Below, in pieces: positions 1-9,788 of a stretch of DNA of 64,000 nt. The notes below the pieces were generated by a model. That model was not told the DNA's origin, made no database searches, and saw only the letters and a program-made list of their open reading frames with translations. Source of the DNA: Takifugu bimaculatus (taxonomy: Eukaryota; Chordata; Actinopteri; Tetraodontiformes; Tetraodontidae). Numbering within the stretch: position 1 is the first letter of the stretch; each line of letters begins with the position of its first letter. The position numbers and the translations under genes were made by a program. Location: positions 2,396,956-2,460,955 of the forward strand of contig CP034985.2 in NCBI GenBank assembly GCA_004026145.2. Direction: 5' to 3'.

Positions 1-113
1 GGTGTTTGGCCTCATTGATAACCTTGAGCCTGAGAGTTGTGTCCCACTTCTCAAGCATCTTGGAAGCTGTTTCAGTTCCAAACAGCAAAAGGAAGTCTCG
101 ATTTAGCTGTTGA
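1..113 (-). CDS. Partial exon of an unidentified gene (cut by window edge)
   Basis: On the minus strand an AG acceptor just above 113 is followed by an open stretch running off the window edge. It translates to a leucine/phenylalanine-rich segment containing FLLLFGTETASKMLEKWD. The composition looks like real coding sequence and recalls the tail region of fish SAM-domain-like hypothetical proteins, but I cannot name the family with confidence. Only about 37 residues are visible and no donor or stop is in the window. It could also be a decayed repeat. Confidence 0.3.
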
Positions 114-769
114 TCATATAAGCATATAAATACACAAAAATTAAAAAGGTCAGTTATGTACATTAATTTAAGGAACAAAAGAAAGAATTTTAAACAAACT
201 GAACGGACAACTCACTAGCCCTTTAACATCTAAAAACCGTGGAAATGTTTTAAAGACATCTGTGGTTCTCTGTGGATCATGTTGATTCCTGGTTCCAACT
301 GGTTCCAACCAAGGAATGCAGAACAACATCTCTGAACACAGAACACATCAAACCTTGAATAGGATTGGCTACTGTAGTATCTGAAGCTATGTATCCATTC
401 TGTGCAGGCCGTAGAAAGCTGAAAGGCCTTGACTTGTTTTCCAGACAATCTGGCGCTATCTCACAGGTTTCATGTCTCCTGAGACTTTTACAGTTTCCTT
501 CTCCTTCCTCCTTTCTAGTAATAATTGGGTTCTATATCATTTGGTCAGTTAGACTGTGTTATGAAGCCATCAGAGAAGAATGTGTTTACTCGGTGGTATA
601 AAAGAGCGCTACTGGAATAAGTCTAGAGATCTTCACCATCGGGACCATGAGGCCTCCTGCGGACAAGCTGCAGCGTCTGATTGATGCCTGACTTCTCTCT
701 CCAATAAACGTCTCGTCAGTGTCTGTGAAGATTCCTTACTTATCAACACATCTCGCCTACCACCAGAAG
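114..769. other. Non-coding stretch
   Basis: Only short shadow ORFs are seen here. The stretch from about 600 reads like the 5' part of the LINE fragment that follows. No host exon or RNA gene was recognised. Confidence 0.4.
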
Positions 770-985
770 AAATTGACCACAATTTAGTCTGCCTTACTGA
801 GACCTGGCTTCAGGAGGAAGAGTATGTTAGCTTAAATTAATCTACTCCTCCTACCCATCTTAATGATCATATTCCTCATGTTACTGGTTGAGGAGGGGGA
901 GTGGCAGCAATCTGTCACTCCAAGTTATTAACTAATCCTAGACCAAAATATGGCTCCAGTTCATTTGAAAGCCTAACTCTTGGCA
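770..985 (+). pseudogene. LINE endonuclease fragment (Jockey-superfamily type)
   Basis: The plus strand reads through the first part of an apurinic endonuclease domain, including LVCLTETWLQEEEYVS and a GGGVAAICHS-like stretch. It is interrupted by in-frame stops (TAA near 838, TGA near 890). This is the usual 'LTETWL ... GRGGGVAAI' signature of Rex1/L2/CR1-type non-LTR elements in fish. Nothing downstream continues it, so it is a short, dead, truncated copy. Confidence 0.6.
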
Positions 986-1459
986 TCACCCATCTGAACT
1001 GGAAGACAGAATGTCACACCATGAATACATGTAGACGTTGTAAATGACTTCCTTTTATTAAATAAAAATAAAATTATCGGTGAAATGATTCCCAATTTAT
1101 TTCCGAGGAAGCAAAACATTGTAAATGGTGGTGGGATTAACTGACATGTAAGTTTGAATTCTAGCTTGGATTCAAAATATAGTTTGTTTTTTTTGTTTGG
1201 GGAAAAATAAACAGATTATCTTGGAAATCCTGTCAGTTGAAGGGAGTCATTTTTCTTTCAAATCTGCATATAACACAGCTACTACACAGTATACTTTCAG
1301 TTACTTGATTTCTATTCAGAAAAAACACTGTTTTCTGTTGTTAGATGAATAAAATTCCACTAATCAACTCATGGCCGTTAGTCATTCTAAAAAAAAAAGA
1401 AAAAAAGTTTGGGTCGTCAAATCTCTAACTGCAGCACAAAGGAAGCTGTATTTTGAGTC
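986..1459. other. Non-coding stretch
   Basis: AT-rich sequence with homopolymer runs and no supported exon. If the Bcl-xL-like locus at 1460-1858 ever had a second exon it should lie on the minus strand here or beyond. No sequence resembling the BH2-distal part or the membrane anchor was recognised. Confidence 0.4.
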
Positions 1460-1858
1460 CCTCTCCTTTATACTCACCCATCCTCCTTGACTCTCGATCC
1501 ATGGGTTAATCCGTTTGTCCAAGTAAGCTGTCATCCAGTCTGCAATGTGGCAAACTGGTTCACTTGCGCCACCCTCGACAGATTGCACACAAATGGCGTC
1601 ACCCATGACAAAAAGACCCACAACTCTTCCCCAGTTGATTTAATCTCTGAACATGTCGTCCATCACCTTGTTAAAGCTTGCCTGGTTACGAGTCATGGCG
1701 ACATATGAGGAGAGGTCACTCGCAAGCTGAATAAAGTCCCGCTCGAACTTATTTGCCATTCTCCGAAGAGCTGCGTTCACAGTCTCTCTGCCAGTACCTG
1801 CGGGTGGAAACACTCCACTGCTCTCTCTATCGACCAGCAAACCGCTTGAAGCATCCAT
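1460..1858 (-). pseudogene. Bcl-xL-like (BCL2 family) exon with in-frame stop
   Basis: The minus strand encodes a BCL2-family core. A BH3-like helix (ALRRMANKFERDF) is followed by the BH1 block NWGRVVGLF and the BH2 block WIESQGGW, after which a GTGAGT donor falls exactly where bcl2l1/bcl2 genes have their conserved intron. Spacing and wording are closest to fish Bcl-xL. BCL2-family proteins control mitochondrial apoptosis. Defects: a TAA stop (near 1640) sits immediately before the BH1 block where a glycine or glutamate codon is expected, the BH3 Gly-Asp pair is replaced by Ala-Asn, the N-terminal BH4 region is not visible, and no second exon or membrane anchor was found within the window. 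The retained intron donor argues against a processed copy. It is most likely a decayed gene duplicate; a sequencing error at the stop is the alternative. Confidence 0.6.
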
Positions 1859-1892
1859 TGGTCTGAGCAGAGGGCCTGTTCCCCTGTTGAGT

Positions 1893-3230
1893 TCATCTTA
1901 TAGAGCAAAGAGTCCCCTTGCTGTGATGTTCAGACGGTGATCTTGCTGTTGATGGTGGAGTGATGCGTCTGACGGACTTGTGTGCAGACACTGGCCGGCT
2001 CCGTTTTCCAGGTCTTTTGTCCTTTTCTGCTGCAGCTTTAGTCAAATGTGGGAGGAAAAGCCCAACGTAAACATACTGTAACTCATCTAAAATGGCTCAG
2101 AGTAGCTTCAGTCCTCACTGCGTTCTGAAAATATTAAAAACATTTACCTTTTCTTTCAAATGAGGCAAGAGCCTCAGCAAGCTCGGCATCATCCTCCTGA
2201 ACGGTAGCAACTGTAAATGTCGATGGGCCGCTGGAAGTGGCAGTAGCAGTGGCAGTCGTTGGGGGGGGGGGGGGGGCGCACCATGTCATGTCCTCTGAAA
2301 GACACATAAATATCAGTAAAAATGTCAAAATGCTGTTGCACGAGGTTGTGTTGACATACCTCTCGAGAATGTATTTGTGGAATCTTTTCAGGGAGCTGGT
2401 GGCTGTCATTTCCAGCCATGACCAACCATTGCTTCACAGAGGTGTGTGCTTCCTGGGCCATTCTCCTCTCATGGTCACTTCCACATTGAGGGTCAGCCTG
2501 AAGTCGCTTATGGAAGCTGTACCACTGCCACATCTCCTGAAACGTAAACGACTTGAACCGCCCCTGTCCGTAAATGGTTCTGTCCACACACATCTCTAGA
2601 TGGCACGAGACTTGCGGGAAGAACTGGATGTACATGAGGAGGTGATCCTTAACCCACTCATCGTTTATTGGTCCTCTCTCTGGCCGTTGCTTTTCTTTAA
2701 CGTGGCGATTGATGATACTGAAATATCGAATTACACATCAAATTATGAATCACTTAACGGGACAAGAATGAGCAAAGATTTATTTTGTTTAGAACAGCAC
2801 ACTTACTATTTAATGTAGCCAACATCATTTTCCACCAGCCTGTGGGAACGTTTGCCTCGGTACTTGCCAAAAGTCAGAATTAGCCGACCCATCCACTGCA
2901 CCTCTGAGGGATTTTAGGTGACCAGGCACCCTCTCCTTTTAGCTGAAGACAAACAGTTATGTCTTCAATGCCAAGCAGACAAATTTGTCCAAGTAGGGTG
3001 AGTCAACAGAGTATCAAAACATATCTTTGACACTGATGATAAGGGATTACCTTCATCACAGGCAGTCTGAAGACATCTCAGTCCACTGTCCTTAGTGGGC
3101 TGACATGACTTCAACTGGGTTGCCCGTGCCTCTTTTGAGGCCTTCAGAAGGCACTGCTGCCTATCCTGTGGCAAATTCGTGTCCAGAATACACAGCGATG
3201 GCATCAATGGGTCCATTGCAGAAGGTTTAT
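1893..3230 (-). CDS. Hypothetical multi-exon protein, C-terminal five exons
   Basis: Five minus-strand exons join with matching phases: 3051-3230, 2807-2903, 2360-2717, 2148-2292 and 1893-2035 (TGA stop). Each has AG/GT borders, and together they give about 307 codons. Readable pieces include a conserved-looking WMGRLILTFGKYRGK segment in exon 2, a long helical exon 3 with RTIYGQGRFKSFTFQEMWQW, a proline run followed by a Thr/Ala linker and an acidic EDDAELAEALASFERK segment in exon 4, and a basic Ser/Arg tail in exon 5. I recognise this as a type of fish-specific uncharacterised protein but cannot assign a function. The 5' end is not resolved. The proline run is encoded by a homopolymer of G (plus strand, about 2259-2276), so its length is prone to sequencing or replication error. 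It could be a domesticated or decaying mobile-element gene. Confidence 0.5.
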
Positions 3231-3559
3231 CTGGAAAAAAAACAATCAAACCAAAGTGTCATGAACAAGCAAACAACTAACCAGCGACTACTACTGCCAC
3301 CAAGCAAGGCACTCAATTGCTTCCCAGGTATTTGAACTTGCTGCCTACATCTGGCTGCCCTCACCTGTCTCGGTTGTATTGTCCCTGCACACTCATGGAC
3401 ATTCTTTTGTTTGTAATACTCAATAGGTAAGTTGGTCGCAACATTAACGTAAACATTTCATTCTAGCAAGCAATTCGAGCATGGAGGCACGTCAACAAAA
3501 TTTCTATAGATGGTTCTGCCACAGTAGTTGCAAATATTTCTTTTTAATCCTTATTTAGG

Positions 3560-3885
3560 GAGACACTGAGGAGGTTCGCGATTAGCGACATTATCCCGCT
3601 AGCGGAAAGTTTTCTTTCACGGCAAAAGTTATGTTTCGAGCACGCAAAAGCACATTTACAGTTTGATTCCCGACACCATTACACGCAGCCCTCTTATTGG
3701 GCCAGAGGATCGGGGGCCCGCTTTCCTTTCCTCGGATCGGAAGCCCGCCTTCTGGACCAATCAGATTGCTTATTCATCTACACCTCGCCTCGCCGGTGTA
3801 GACTCTGGACAAATCAGAGCGATTGGCTGCCTACACTCTGCCGACAAGTGTCGACTCAGAGTCTTGGCAAAGTGACAGTCCCGGG
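3560..3885 (-). promoter_or_regulatory. Possible CpG-rich promoter with CCAAT boxes
   Basis: This block is more GC/CpG-rich than its surroundings. It contains several CCAAT/ATTGG motifs (for example near 3690, 3757 and 3823) clustered upstream of the minus-strand hypothetical gene. The composition looks like a vertebrate promoter, but no transcription start can be placed. It abuts the truncated end of the Ty3/gypsy element, so element-derived sequence is an alternative. Confidence 0.3.
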
Positions 3886-4419
3886 TAGCATAGTCAAAAG
3901 GACCTGTAATATCAATCCCCACTTTTTCCCAAGGTCTACTTGGAAAATCCAAAGGTATGAGTGGTGCAGGTGCAGTGTTTGCAGTCTTATCAGTGTACTG
4001 GCATGACACACATGAAGCCATCACATTATGTACATAACCATCCATTTGTGGCCCCCAGTATAGCTCACGAAGTCTCTGCTGTACGAACCAGTCCTTGGTG
4101 TCCCTCGTGTGCCAGATCTCTCATCCTGGATCTGAGTGAGACAGGAATGACCATGCGATCTGTGCCCCTCATGATGAGCGAGTCCTCAACAGCCAGTTCA
4201 TCTCTCACCATAAAGTACGGAGCAAGTTCGGGTATCATGTCCTTCCAGCGTCTGGGCCAGCCTGTCCGAATCTGATGTCTCAGCTGCGTCGGTTCTGGGC
4301 ACATGTCACAGGCTGTAGCGAATTCTGGCAGGGAAAACAGCGTGTAGGGACTCCTGATAGACAGCAGCGACCATGTCTGGCATCTCAGATACCTCCCCTG
4401 TAGAAGGGGAGCGTCACAT

Positions 4420-5900
4420 TTAGCCTGCCTGGACGGTAAGTGACATCATACGTAAAACAAAGCAGTCTAGCAGACCATCTGGCAATTCTCGGTCCTGCAC
4501 GACCAGTCCCTTTGGATGTGAGGAGAGAAGTGAGTGCTTGGTGGTCAGTACATGAAGTGACGTCCCCACAGATAGGTCCTCCACTTTTCCACCTGCCCAC
4601 ACACATGCAAGAGCTTCACGTTCTATGACAGAGTACTTTCTTTCAGCAGGAGAAAGGGTCCTGAAAGCGAAGGCAACCGTTCTCTCCTGTGTTGTCTGGG
4701 GGGAGTTGAGTGAGTACCGCCCCAGCCCGTAGTCAGAAGCATCTGTGGTCACTTGAGTAGGCAGGTCAGGGTAATAAGGTGTCAGAGCAGGGCTTTCAAC
4801 TATCAGTCTTTTAAGTTCAGCAAAACTGGACTCTGCCTCAGCAGTCCAGTGGAACTTCAGGTCAGTAGAGTCTCCGAGGGTGGCACATAAGGGTTCAACA
4901 ACAGTGGCAAAATTAGGGATGAACTTACTGTACCACGATGCGAGACTGAGAAAAGATCTCAGGGAGCCCGTGTCATGTGGGGCAGGTCGGGTTGGAGTCC
5001 ATCTTTGGACAATGTGTGTCCCAGGAAAGACAAAAATGACTGCTTGAACTTACATTTCTGCATGTTCAACTGGAGTCCCGCCTCGTTCAAGGCATGCATC
5101 ACTCTCCGTAGGTTGGCATCATGATCCTGCTGAGTGGTACCATAGCATATGACATCATCAAGGTAAGCTTGTACTCCTGGGAGGCCAGACAGTATGGGAG
5201 ACATCATTTTCTGGAAGGCCGATGGAGCAGAAGCAAGGCCAAATGGAACACGACAGACCTGGAAAAGGCCCCAGTGTGTGATAAATGCAGTAATATCACG
5301 GCTTTCTGGGTGGAGCAACACATGGTGGTATGCAGAGGTCAATAGTGGAAACAACAGCAGCCCCCCGCAGGTTGGCTAGCAGTCCGTCTATGTGTGGTCA
5401 GGGGTAGCAGTCACACACAAATGATTTGTTTGGCTCTCTCAAATCAACACGCATACGAGGTTTTCCTCCCCCTTGTCTCTGGGTAACAACAATGGGAGAG
5501 AGCCATGGTGATGCATCAACGCGCTCGATGATGCCTCTGTCTTGCAGGTCCTAAAACTCCTCAGTAACAGCCTCTCTTACTGTGAAAGGAAGCCTCCTCA
5601 GCTTCTGCTGGACTGGAATGGCATGTGGCTTGTGCACAAATCCGTTTGCACATCCAACTTCTTGAACCTGAGCCTCTGCAGCAATCAATGGTGGTGCAGC
5701 AGGTGCTGTTAATCCTGGATCAGTGGACACATTTGGCTTTGCAGAAGGAAGAACCTTGTTACCCTCAATACACGTGTGCAGAGCAACAAACAAGTTTAAC
5801 CCAAGCAAAGCAGTACCTGACTCAACAACCATAAATGAGCATGTAGCTGAATGTCCTTCATGTGTTACTGTTGCATGGAATTGTCCGATAACTTGCATTT
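4420..5900 (-). pseudogene. Ty3/gypsy pol remnant (protease end, RT, RNase H)
   Basis: The pieces read in order on the minus strand: the end of an aspartic protease domain, a linker, RT with the YLDD catalytic box near 5160, the tether, and RNase H starting TTDASDYGLG near 4750. Stops fall before the RT (near 5552) and within the block, and the reading frame changes. The RNase H to integrase linker continues to about 4300. Confidence 0.75.
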
Positions 5901-5905
5901 TCTCT

Positions 5906-6410
5906 TTAGAGTATTCGCGTCTGTGGGTGGGACTGTATGGCTCTCACCCGCGCAGTAGCCGTGTTGTCCGAAAGGACGTCAGCGTTGCGTAGTCCGGTCT
6001 CGATCTGCAAGGCTAACGTAGTAGCCTTAGCCAGGGTGAGGTCCGATTCCAGCAGCAGTCTGTCCCCTATGCGTGTATTGGCAACGCGCTCTATCATTTG
6101 GTCACGAAGCATCTGATCCTCCATGTCTCCAAACTCACAAGCAGCAGCGAGTTGGCGAAGCGCAGCCACTAACTCGGTTACCGTCTCGTCCGGTCTCGGA
6201 CCAAACTTGTGCCGCTCCGCTATCACGTTAGCTGGACGAAGTGCATCTTCAGTCCCTCCGCAGCGGCAGCGTAAGTGTCGCCCGTATCCAGCAAGACATA
6301 AAACAGTCTCTGTCCCTCTGTGCCCAGTGCATGGAGAAGAACGGCGCGTTTTCTAGCATCAGGCCAGCGACCCCCGTAGCATCGATAACTAGCTTGTAGT
6401 TTTCGAACAT
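5906..6410 (-). pseudogene. Ty3/gypsy gag remnant
   Basis: A capsid-like helical sequence (for example AERHKFGPRPDETVTELVAAL) runs on the minus strand with frame breaks upstream near 6240. It lies directly upstream of the protease/pol remnant of the same element. No CCHC zinc knuckle was clear. It is non-functional because of frame disruptions. Confidence 0.65.
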
Positions 6411-6889
6411 CTTCAGCTACCTAGTAAAAGTAATAGCAGGTTCACCTGGGCACGGCATGAAAGGTGCAGGCAAGGGCACGGAAACGGCCAAAATGCCGTG
6501 TTCAGTATTGAGGAATTAAAATAACAAGCCGGAGACTTCTCTGTGCCTCAGTACATGCGCTTATTTTATTTTTTTTAAATTTCCCCTTCTTTTAAAAAAT
6601 TTTCTTCCCCTTCTCTCATCACACACACATGCCTGCAGCGACCCCCAGGTTCACACCTGGATTATAGCACAACACAACAGGAAGCTTTAAGTCAGCCAAA
6701 CTCGGGTCAAGCGAATGGGTCAGGGAGATCTTAGAGGTTGGCGAGGACAAGGAGGAGGACAGGGCATTTGTCCTAATTCTCCATGTGTATGTCTGTCTGC
6801 CGTCATGTTGTGTTGTCTTCTCTGCCGCCAACTTTCTGTGTTTAATTGACCATTTAAACAAAGTCATTTTTTCATATATCCAAATGTTT
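6411..6889. other. Non-coding stretch between gypsy element and palindrome
   Basis: Includes a T-rich/A-rich low-complexity run near 6560-6620. No exon or LTR border was recognised. Confidence 0.4.
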
Positions 6890-7127
6890 CACAATAATCA
6901 ACTCGGCCCTTCGTAAGTTAATGACCCACCATTAACTGACAGGGGGACTTTGCCTCTTCAGGGTTACTGATTGGTGAGCAGACTGTAGAAATTGTCTGAA
7001 TCTAATTTTTTCCATCTTCTTCTTCTTTTTACATATGTGTAACCATTATTGACCAAAGCACATTGCATTCACAAAAAAATGCAAAAAAGATGACAATTTA
7101 ACTTTTTATTCAAACATATCCTGCACT

Positions 7128-7484
7128 CTAATAACAACAATGTGCTCTGTTAAAATGTGCTTCACTGTCTGTACTTGAAGAACTATTATTCAGCAAGCTC
7201 TTAAATCGGCTGGTATCCAACCACGTTGCTCCTTCAGCGATCATCACACTTGTGTGAGAAGCTTGTAGCACCTGGTGTGGACCCTTCCAGCCATTCCTTT
7301 TCCTGTTGCTCAGATCCTTCACCATGATCCAGTCACCTGGCACAATGTCATGCAGCGGTTTGGATGCAGGTGATGGGAGCTCTGCCTGAGATAGGTCAGA
7401 AGACACATTTTTATAATGTTTATCTTCACAAACTGTAAAGCCATTTTTGTTTTTGCATTCATAACAGTAGAGCAGTTCTCCCAC
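7128..7484 (-). pseudogene. Retroviral-integrase C-terminal-like ORF, left copy
   Basis: This ORF sits downstream of the left HSF exon behind an AG acceptor. Its central part, VPGDWIMVKDLSNRKRNGWKG followed by a VLQASHTSVMIAE-like strand and ATWLDTSRFK, matches the shape of the C-terminal SH3-like domain of gammaretrovirus-type integrases as found in endogenous retroviruses. The catalytic core and the rest of pol are absent. It is near-identical to the right-arm copy. It is a broken fragment; whether it is spliced to the HSF exon is unproven. Confidence 0.5.
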
Positions 7485-7883
7485 TACAAAAACAATGATA
7501 TTTTAATAAATGAAAACCACAAAATATGATTAAAAAAGAGTCAACAGTAACTCCTGAATAAGAACAATATCACATACAAGCTCAACAAATATTAAAGAAA
7601 TATGTTTTGCTAGTATAAAACCATGAAAATCTGCAAATTACCTCTGGAGTTAGGTTTGGGAGTTGCCTTGGTAACGACACCTGCAATTCTTCCCTTTCTC
7701 CGGACTGTTGAGCTGGAACCTGGACTGTGTTCACCGCAGATTCCCTGTTTACATTTATTGTGTGGTACATAAAGTCAACTCCAGAAGGTAGTAATGACAA
7801 CACGGATGCACCATTGTGCGGAGTTGCATCTTTGGCATTATAGCGTGTGTCATCCAGATTGCGACGGTCCCTCCACCTCTCAT

Positions 7884-8234
7884 TCAGAGGTCAAGCTTCA
7901 CACCGGTTCTCGATTTTGGAACACATCTCCTCAGAAGGGGAAGAAGTTCCGGGTGGTTTCTTTGGAAGTTGGGGTGGAAATAATGATGCATGTTGTCTCT
8001 ATTTAAACGCTGGGATTTCCTGAAGCCATACAAATTTAGCTGGCGTATAAAACTTGAGAATTTGGAGGTTTTGAAGCCATTTGAAGACAATAACTCATTT
8101 TCTATTAGATTCCCATTGACGATGATCCCGTCTCCTTGGTGGTTCCAGATGATGGTATTAATTTTGCTGTCATTGACCAATCGCCACAACTTTGTAGGGA
8201 ATTTTTCATTCAGTGAAACTCCCAGTGTTTGCAT
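7884..8234 (-). pseudogene. HSF DNA-binding-domain protein, left copy (truncated)
   Basis: A 116-residue ORF contains a complete heat-shock-factor winged-helix DNA-binding domain: KLWRLVND near the start, FKTSKFSSFIRQLNLYGFRK as the recognition-helix block, then NMHHYFHPNFQR. HSF domains bind inverted nGAAn repeats. Wording is nearest to HSF5/HSFY-type testis factors rather than HSF1/2. Compared with the right-arm copy, a 13-nt deletion near 7889 produces an immediate TGA, removing about 86 residues. The in-frame remainder of the ancestral exon is still visible at about 7630-7800. It lacks the coiled-coil trimerisation repeats of classical HSFs. Confidence 0.65.
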
Positions 8235-8656
8235 TTTTGATCTTTAAAAAGATAAAATGTTGCAATGAAAGAAGAGAAACATATGCTGTATAGATTTAAA
8301 CTGCAAGATTTGACTTTGGAGTGTTCTGTCGCCTCTTAGGTGCACATTATTTGTTTGAACCTCATTTTCAAACCTCATTAACTGTTTTCTTTGAAACATC
8401 AAAGAATCAAAGGCAGCAGGAAAACTGACGAAATTCTAGAGGTTTCCCAAAAACAGAAGCCTGTGCATTGAAGATTAAAGAATGTGCAAGATGCCTTTGA
8501 TTCTTTGATGTTTCAAAGAAAACAGTTGATCAAACAAATAATGTGCACCTAAGAGGTGACAGAACACTCCAAACAAGTCATATCTTGCAGTTTAAATCTG
8601 TACAGTTTATGTTTCTTTTCTTTCATTGCAACATTTGATCTCTTTACACATCAAAA

Positions 8657-9262
8657 ATGCAAACACTGGGAGTTTCACTGAATGAAAAATTCCCTACAAA
8701 GTTGTGGCGATTGGTCAATGACAGCAAAATTAATCCCATCACCTGGAACCACCAAGGAGATGGAATCATCATCAATGGGAATTTAATAGAAAATGAGTTC
8801 TTGTCTTCAAATGGCTTCAAAACCTCCAAATTCTCAAGTTTTACACGCCAACTAAATTTGTATGGCTTCAGGAAATCCCAGCGTTTAAATAGAGACAACA
8901 TGCATCATTATTTCCACCCCAACTTCCAAAGAAACCAACCAGAACTTCTTTCCCTTCTGAGGAGATGTGTTCCAAAATCGAGACCCGGTGTGAAGCTTGA
9001 CCTCAGAAAGAAAGATCTGAATGAGAGGTGGAGGGACTGTCGCAATCTGGATGACACACGCTATAATGCCAAAGATGCAACTCCGCACAATGGTGCATCT
9101 GTGTTGTCATTACTACCTTCTGGAGTTGACTTTATGTACCACACAATAAATGTAAATAGGGAATCTGCGGTGAACACAGTCCAGGTTCCAGCTCAACAGT
9201 CCGGAAAAAGGGAAGAATTGCAGGTGTCATTACCAAGGCAACTCCCAAACCTAATTCCAGAG
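8657..9262 (+). CDS. HSF5-like DNA-binding protein, right copy, exon 1
   Basis: An open frame from ATG 8657 gives 202 codons up to a GTAATT donor at 9263. Without splicing it would run to 9313, 218 aa. Residues ~8-110 form an HSF DNA-binding domain with the block FKTSKFSSFTRQLNLYGFRK and the NMHHYFHPNFQR wing. The rest is polar with no leucine-zipper repeats, so it would not trimerise like HSF1. It faces the left copy head to head, and the 76-bp palindrome centre plus flanks must hold any promoter. One notable change from the consensus is Ile to Thr in the recognition block (SFTRQLN versus SFIRQLN in the left copy). The intact frame suggests recent duplication or selection. It may alternatively be a gene carried by a mobile unit. 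Confidence 0.6.
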
Positions 9263-9432
9263 GTAATTTGCAGATTTTCATGGTTTTATACAGCAAAAGA
9301 TATTTTTTTGTGACACAAATTCAATATTTGTTGAGCTTGTACGTGATATTGTTCTTATTCAGGAGTTATTATTGACTCTTTTTGAAATACATTTTGTGGT
9401 TTTAATTTATTAAAATATCATTGTTTTTGTAG

Positions 9433-9788
9433 TGGGAGAACTGTTGTACTGTTATGAATGCAAAAACAAAAACGGCTTTACAGTTTGTGAAGATAAACAT
9501 TATAAAAATGTGTCTTCTGACCTATCTCAGGCAGAGCTCCCATCACCTGCATCCAAACCGCTGCATGACATTGTGCCAGGTGACTGGATCATGGTGAAGG
9601 ATCTGAGCAACAGGAAAAGGAATGGCTGGAAGGGTCCACACCAGGTGCTACAAGCTTCTCACACAAGTGTGATGATCGCTGAAGGAGCAACGTGGTTGGA
9701 TACCAGCCAATTTAAGAGCTTGCTGAATAATAGTTCTTCAAGTACAGACAGTGAAGCACATTTTAACGGAGCACATTGTTGTTATTAG
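9433..9788 (+). pseudogene. Retroviral-integrase C-terminal-like ORF, right copy
   Basis: Mirror copy of the left-arm ORF, open from an AG acceptor (TTTTTGTAG, ending 9432) to a TAG at 9786-9788. It contains GDWIMVKDLSNRKRNGWKG and ATWLDTSQFK, typical of the integrase C-terminal domain of gammaretrovirus-like endogenous elements. If the HSF exon donor at 9263 is joined to this acceptor the phase is 0, and a different frame is read that stops after about 55 codons. A direct HSF-integrase fusion is therefore not supported by the obvious splice pair. No other retroviral domain is visible. Confidence 0.5.

Larger units (their letters stand above)
3886..6410 (-). mobile_element. Decayed Ty3/gypsy retrotransposon, truncated in integrase
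   Basis: Read on the minus strand from about 6410, the order is gag, protease remnant, reverse transcriptase, RNase H, integrase zinc-binding region. Gag contains FENYKLVIDA and a long helical capsid piece. The protease end is GTALLGLNLF. The RT has SAYHHVLLHPESRD and the catalytic YLDD. RNase H starts TTDASDYGLG. The integrase H2C2 region has ASCVSCQY and the start of the catalytic core (PWEKVGIDITGPFDYA). Several stops and frame changes interrupt it, for example just before the RT near 5552. The core breaks off abruptly at about 3886, so the rest of integrase and the 3' LTR are missing. No LTR was recognised at either end. It resembles the K02A2.6-like gypsy elements common in fish. Confidence 0.85.

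Noticed and set aside
9432..9434. GTG start for the right-arm integrase-like ORF
   Set aside because: Not a plausible vertebrate start; the frame opens at a splice acceptor, so it is an exon or relic and not a stand-alone gene.
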